NCBI GenBank assembly: GCA_015523055.1
Contig: WALD01000015.1
Span: 1-6,322 of the forward strand
Length of the DNA stretch: 6,322 bases
From: Candidatus Altarchaeota archaeon
GTDB lineage: Archaea > Altiarchaeota > Altiarchaeia > IMC4 > QMZM01
Reading direction: 5' to 3'
Part shown: one piece after another, positions 5,052 to 6,322 of the stretch
Layout: every line of letters starts with the position of its first letter
Numbering within the stretch: the stretch's first letter is position 1
The notes under the pieces: generated by a model
Told to the model about the DNA's origin: nothing
The model's input: the letters and a program-made list of their open reading frames with translations, nothing else
Databases searched by the model: none
Translations under genes and position numbers: made by a program

Positions 5052-5997
5052 TGAGGAGGAGAAGCAGGAGGAACACGCATACTGAAATCACCATGCTGTT
5101 TGTGAGAATTAATGCAATTAACGACACGGCCAGGGTGATAATCTTCCCGACCACTCCAATCTCTGAGAATTTTATCAGGACAACGATAAAGGGAATTGAC
5201 AGGACGATGAACAGAATCGAAATTGACAGGACAATGACAGAAAACCTGAGCCCTGTTCTTACTGCTCCTGACAGCTGGATTCCGTAATCCCCCAGAAGGT
5301 GAGCATATTCACCAATCATTACGATGGAGATGATAACGAGAAGCAGCAGCATCACGCTAATCCATCTCCTCCTGAGTGACCTGCCAGAAACCCTGAAGTC
5401 CTGGCTGCTCGGGGCTGAACCAAACCCGAGGCAGAGCTGCAGATATATAATGAGGAGAAGGGCAGGGTAAGTATCAAGATAATTGAACTGGTTGAGGAAA
5501 TTTTTTATTATCATAGAAAATGAATTTTCCACATCCATTATGCCAAAATCCAGCAGATTCTCCCCTGTTATCGCACTGCTTACATTCAACAAAAGGATAA
5601 GAAGAATTCCGCAGCCGAAGAATGGTGCAAAGGCAACTATGAGGTTCCTGAGGAATTCAAACTCATCCCTCCCCGGGGCGTATTCAACATAACCCAGGCT
5701 CCCTGTCCTGGAATCCGGCCTGAACAGGTTAACCCTTTTTATCTCACACCCGGTAAGCATGGCAGCTATCAAATGAGAGAGTTCATGGGCAACCGTGCCT
5801 GGAGCAATTAGCAGGTTGAACATGTTCCTCCTGAGCCTGCTTATGACATAGATCTCAAGGAGGTCGTTGAGGAATATCTGCACCGCAAACAGAAAGGGAA
5901 TCAGAGCAATCCAGAATCTGGTCTCAAAACCCTCAAGGAGATACCATGAAACCAGACCCAAAAGCACAAAGAAGAGTATTATTGAAAGACGACTCAT
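5017..5997 (-). CDS. Predicted multi-pass membrane metalloprotease, M50/site-2-protease type
   Basis: The 326-residue product is very hydrophobic, with about seven to eight likely membrane segments (about residues 4-21, 28-44, 116-137, 177-193, 212-229, 250-275 and 284-315). The first long loop carries the zinc motif HELSH (71-75) in the context APGTVAHELSHLIAAMLTGCEI. Downstream, GFGSAPSSQDF (191-201) resembles the second M50 motif, whose aspartate (here D200) is the third zinc ligand. The segment TGSLGYVEY (98-106) fits the glycine-rich hairpin seen in M50B-like proteins. Such enzymes cut membrane-spanning segments; substrate and role here are unknown. The ATG at 5997 lacks a Shine-Dalgarno sequence. 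A GTG at codon 11 (5967) is an alternative but would cut into the first membrane segment. The gene is transcribed towards the NFACT-R gene and overlaps its end by 35 bp. A membrane protein of another fold with a chance HExxH is possible but less likely given both motifs. Confidence 0.8.
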   Translation of the reverse strand: MSRLSIILFFVLLGLVSWYLLEGFETRFWIALIPFLFAVQIFLNDLLEIYVISRLRRNMFNLLIAPGTVAHELSHLIAAMLTGCEIKRVNLFRPDSRTGSLGYVEYAPGRDEFEFLRNLIVAFAPFFGCGILLILLLNVSSAITGENLLDFGIMDVENSFSMIIKNFLNQFNYLDTYPALLLIIYLQLCLGFGSAPSSQDFRVSGRSLRRRWISVMLLLLVIISIVMIGEYAHLLGDYGIQLSGAVRTGLRFSVIVLSISILFIVLSIPFIVVLIKFSEIGVVGKIITLAVSLIALILTNSMVISVCVFLLLLLLIRYQRVFLKPG

Positions 5998-6197
5998 CGT
6001 ATAAATATATAGGGGAGAAAACTAATCAAGAAATCAATTGGTCTGAAGTAGCTAGAACGGCAATTAAAAGTAAGACAGCGCAATTAAAGATATTAAAGAC
6101 AATCTCTGCTAAGTCTAAACCTACAGAAAAAGATGCATTAGAATTAGGAAGGAAGATAAACAAGTTATTGCATGAGAATATAGCTCATACTAAATGA
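5946..6197 (+). pseudogene. Remnant of a VapB-type antitoxin (N-terminus lost)
   Basis: The frame is open for 83 codons from an ATG at 5946, but only the part after about 6006 looks like protein. INWSEVARTAIKSK (residues 30-43) matches the second helix of ribbon-helix-helix VapB antitoxins. PTEKDALELGRKINKLLHE (59-77) matches the usual toxin-binding tail. The beta strand and first helix that should precede INWSEV are absent. The first 17 codons are simply the antisense of the protease N-terminus, and no ATG, GTG or TTG start exists between 6000 and the motif. Codon use (TTA leucine, AGA arginine) and about 31% GC differ sharply from the genes to the left. VapB normally neutralises a VapC ribonuclease; this copy has probably lost DNA binding. 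A short functional peptide from a TTG at 5982 cannot be excluded. Confidence 0.6.
6000..6011. promoter_or_regulatory. TATA-like box at the composition junction
   Basis: TATAAATATATA reads as an archaeal TATA box on either strand. On the minus strand it is only 2 nt before the protease ATG, so it would start RNA inside that gene, near 5980. On the plus strand it would start RNA near 6031, inside the antitoxin remnant. Its fit to either gene is poor, which agrees with a rearrangement here. Confidence 0.25.
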
Positions 6198-6262
6198 ACC
6201 ACCTCACAACCGAACCAGACATTGAAGAGATTGTTTTAATGTTCTTAGTAATTCCACTGTAA
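6194..6262 (+). pseudogene. 22-codon frame overlapping the antitoxin remnant, possible toxin relic
   Basis: An ATG overlaps the antitoxin stop as ATGA, the junction typical of vapBC pairs, but the frame closes after MNHLTTEPDIEEIVLMFLVIPL. It lacks the acidic start (V-x-D-T) of PIN-domain toxins. The stretch DIEEIVLMFLVIPL resembles the helix-plus-strand found in the middle of VapC proteins, which would fit an internal deletion. The match is short and the assignment is weak. Confidence 0.25.
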
Positions 6263-6322
6263 ATAAAACAAGCACCAAAAAAGGTAAATTACTTGAAAGC
6301 TTCACTAAGGTGACTACAAAAA
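6263..6322. other. AT-rich window end with no identifiable gene
   Basis: I see no start codon with a ribosome-binding site, RNA gene or repeat in these 60 nt. One plus-strand frame stays open from 6226 to the window edge and reads NKTSTKKGKLLESFTKVTTK at its end, but it lacks an ATG, GTG or TTG start. Confidence 0.4.

Noticed and set aside
5051..5287. Plus-strand frame directly after the NFACT-R stop
   Set aside because: It is antisense to the membrane segments of the protease; its arginine- and threonine-rich product has no conserved look.

Overview
The window is archaeal chromosomal DNA. This is certain from the genes: an Spt5 (NGN+KOW) with no bacterial NusG features, a 58-residue archaeal SecE/Sec61-gamma, archaeal-type uL11, uL1 and the long P0-like uL10, an NFACT-family RNA-binding domain, and promoters with archaeal TATA boxes. 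The order ftsZ-secE-spt5-rpl11-rpl1-rpl10 is the classic euryarchaeal arrangement. I cannot place the organism below that level from this sequence.

Positions 1-4094 are a compact plus-strand housekeeping cluster: ftsZ (cell division), secE (protein translocation), spt5 (RNA polymerase processivity), and rpl11, rpl1 and rpl10 (L11 stalk base, L1 stalk and P-stalk anchor of the large subunit). Junctions are tight (1 nt, 8-nt overlap, 1 nt), except for two gaps of 56 and 73 nt before spt5 and rpl1. Both gaps hold TATA-like boxes and Shine-Dalgarno sequences, so the cluster probably has internal promoters. The partner gene rpl12, normally next after rpl10, is absent here.

Positions 4200-5051 encode a stand-alone coiled-coil plus NFACT-R protein. 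It matches only the C-terminal half of the ribosome quality-control factor Rqc2/RqcH. An in-frame stop just upstream shows that the N-terminal half is not encoded at this locus.

Positions 5017-5997 (minus strand) encode a multi-pass membrane protein with an HELSH zinc-protease motif of site-2-protease (M50) type. Its 3' end overlaps the NFACT-R gene tail to tail by 35 bp.

At about position 6000 the composition changes abruptly, from about 48% GC to about 31% GC (hand counts on adjacent stretches). The AT-rich side begins with a decapitated VapB-type antitoxin (INWSEV and EKDALELGRKIN motifs). It is followed, with an ATGA overlap, by a 22-codon frame that may be what is left of its toxin. This looks like the edge of an accessory or transferred segment abutting the conserved core. 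No rRNA, tRNA, CRISPR array or intact insertion sequence was seen. The most interesting points are the split NFACT-R gene beside the ribosomal stalk genes, the missing rpl12 together with an unusual uL10 tail, and the sharp junction near 6000.
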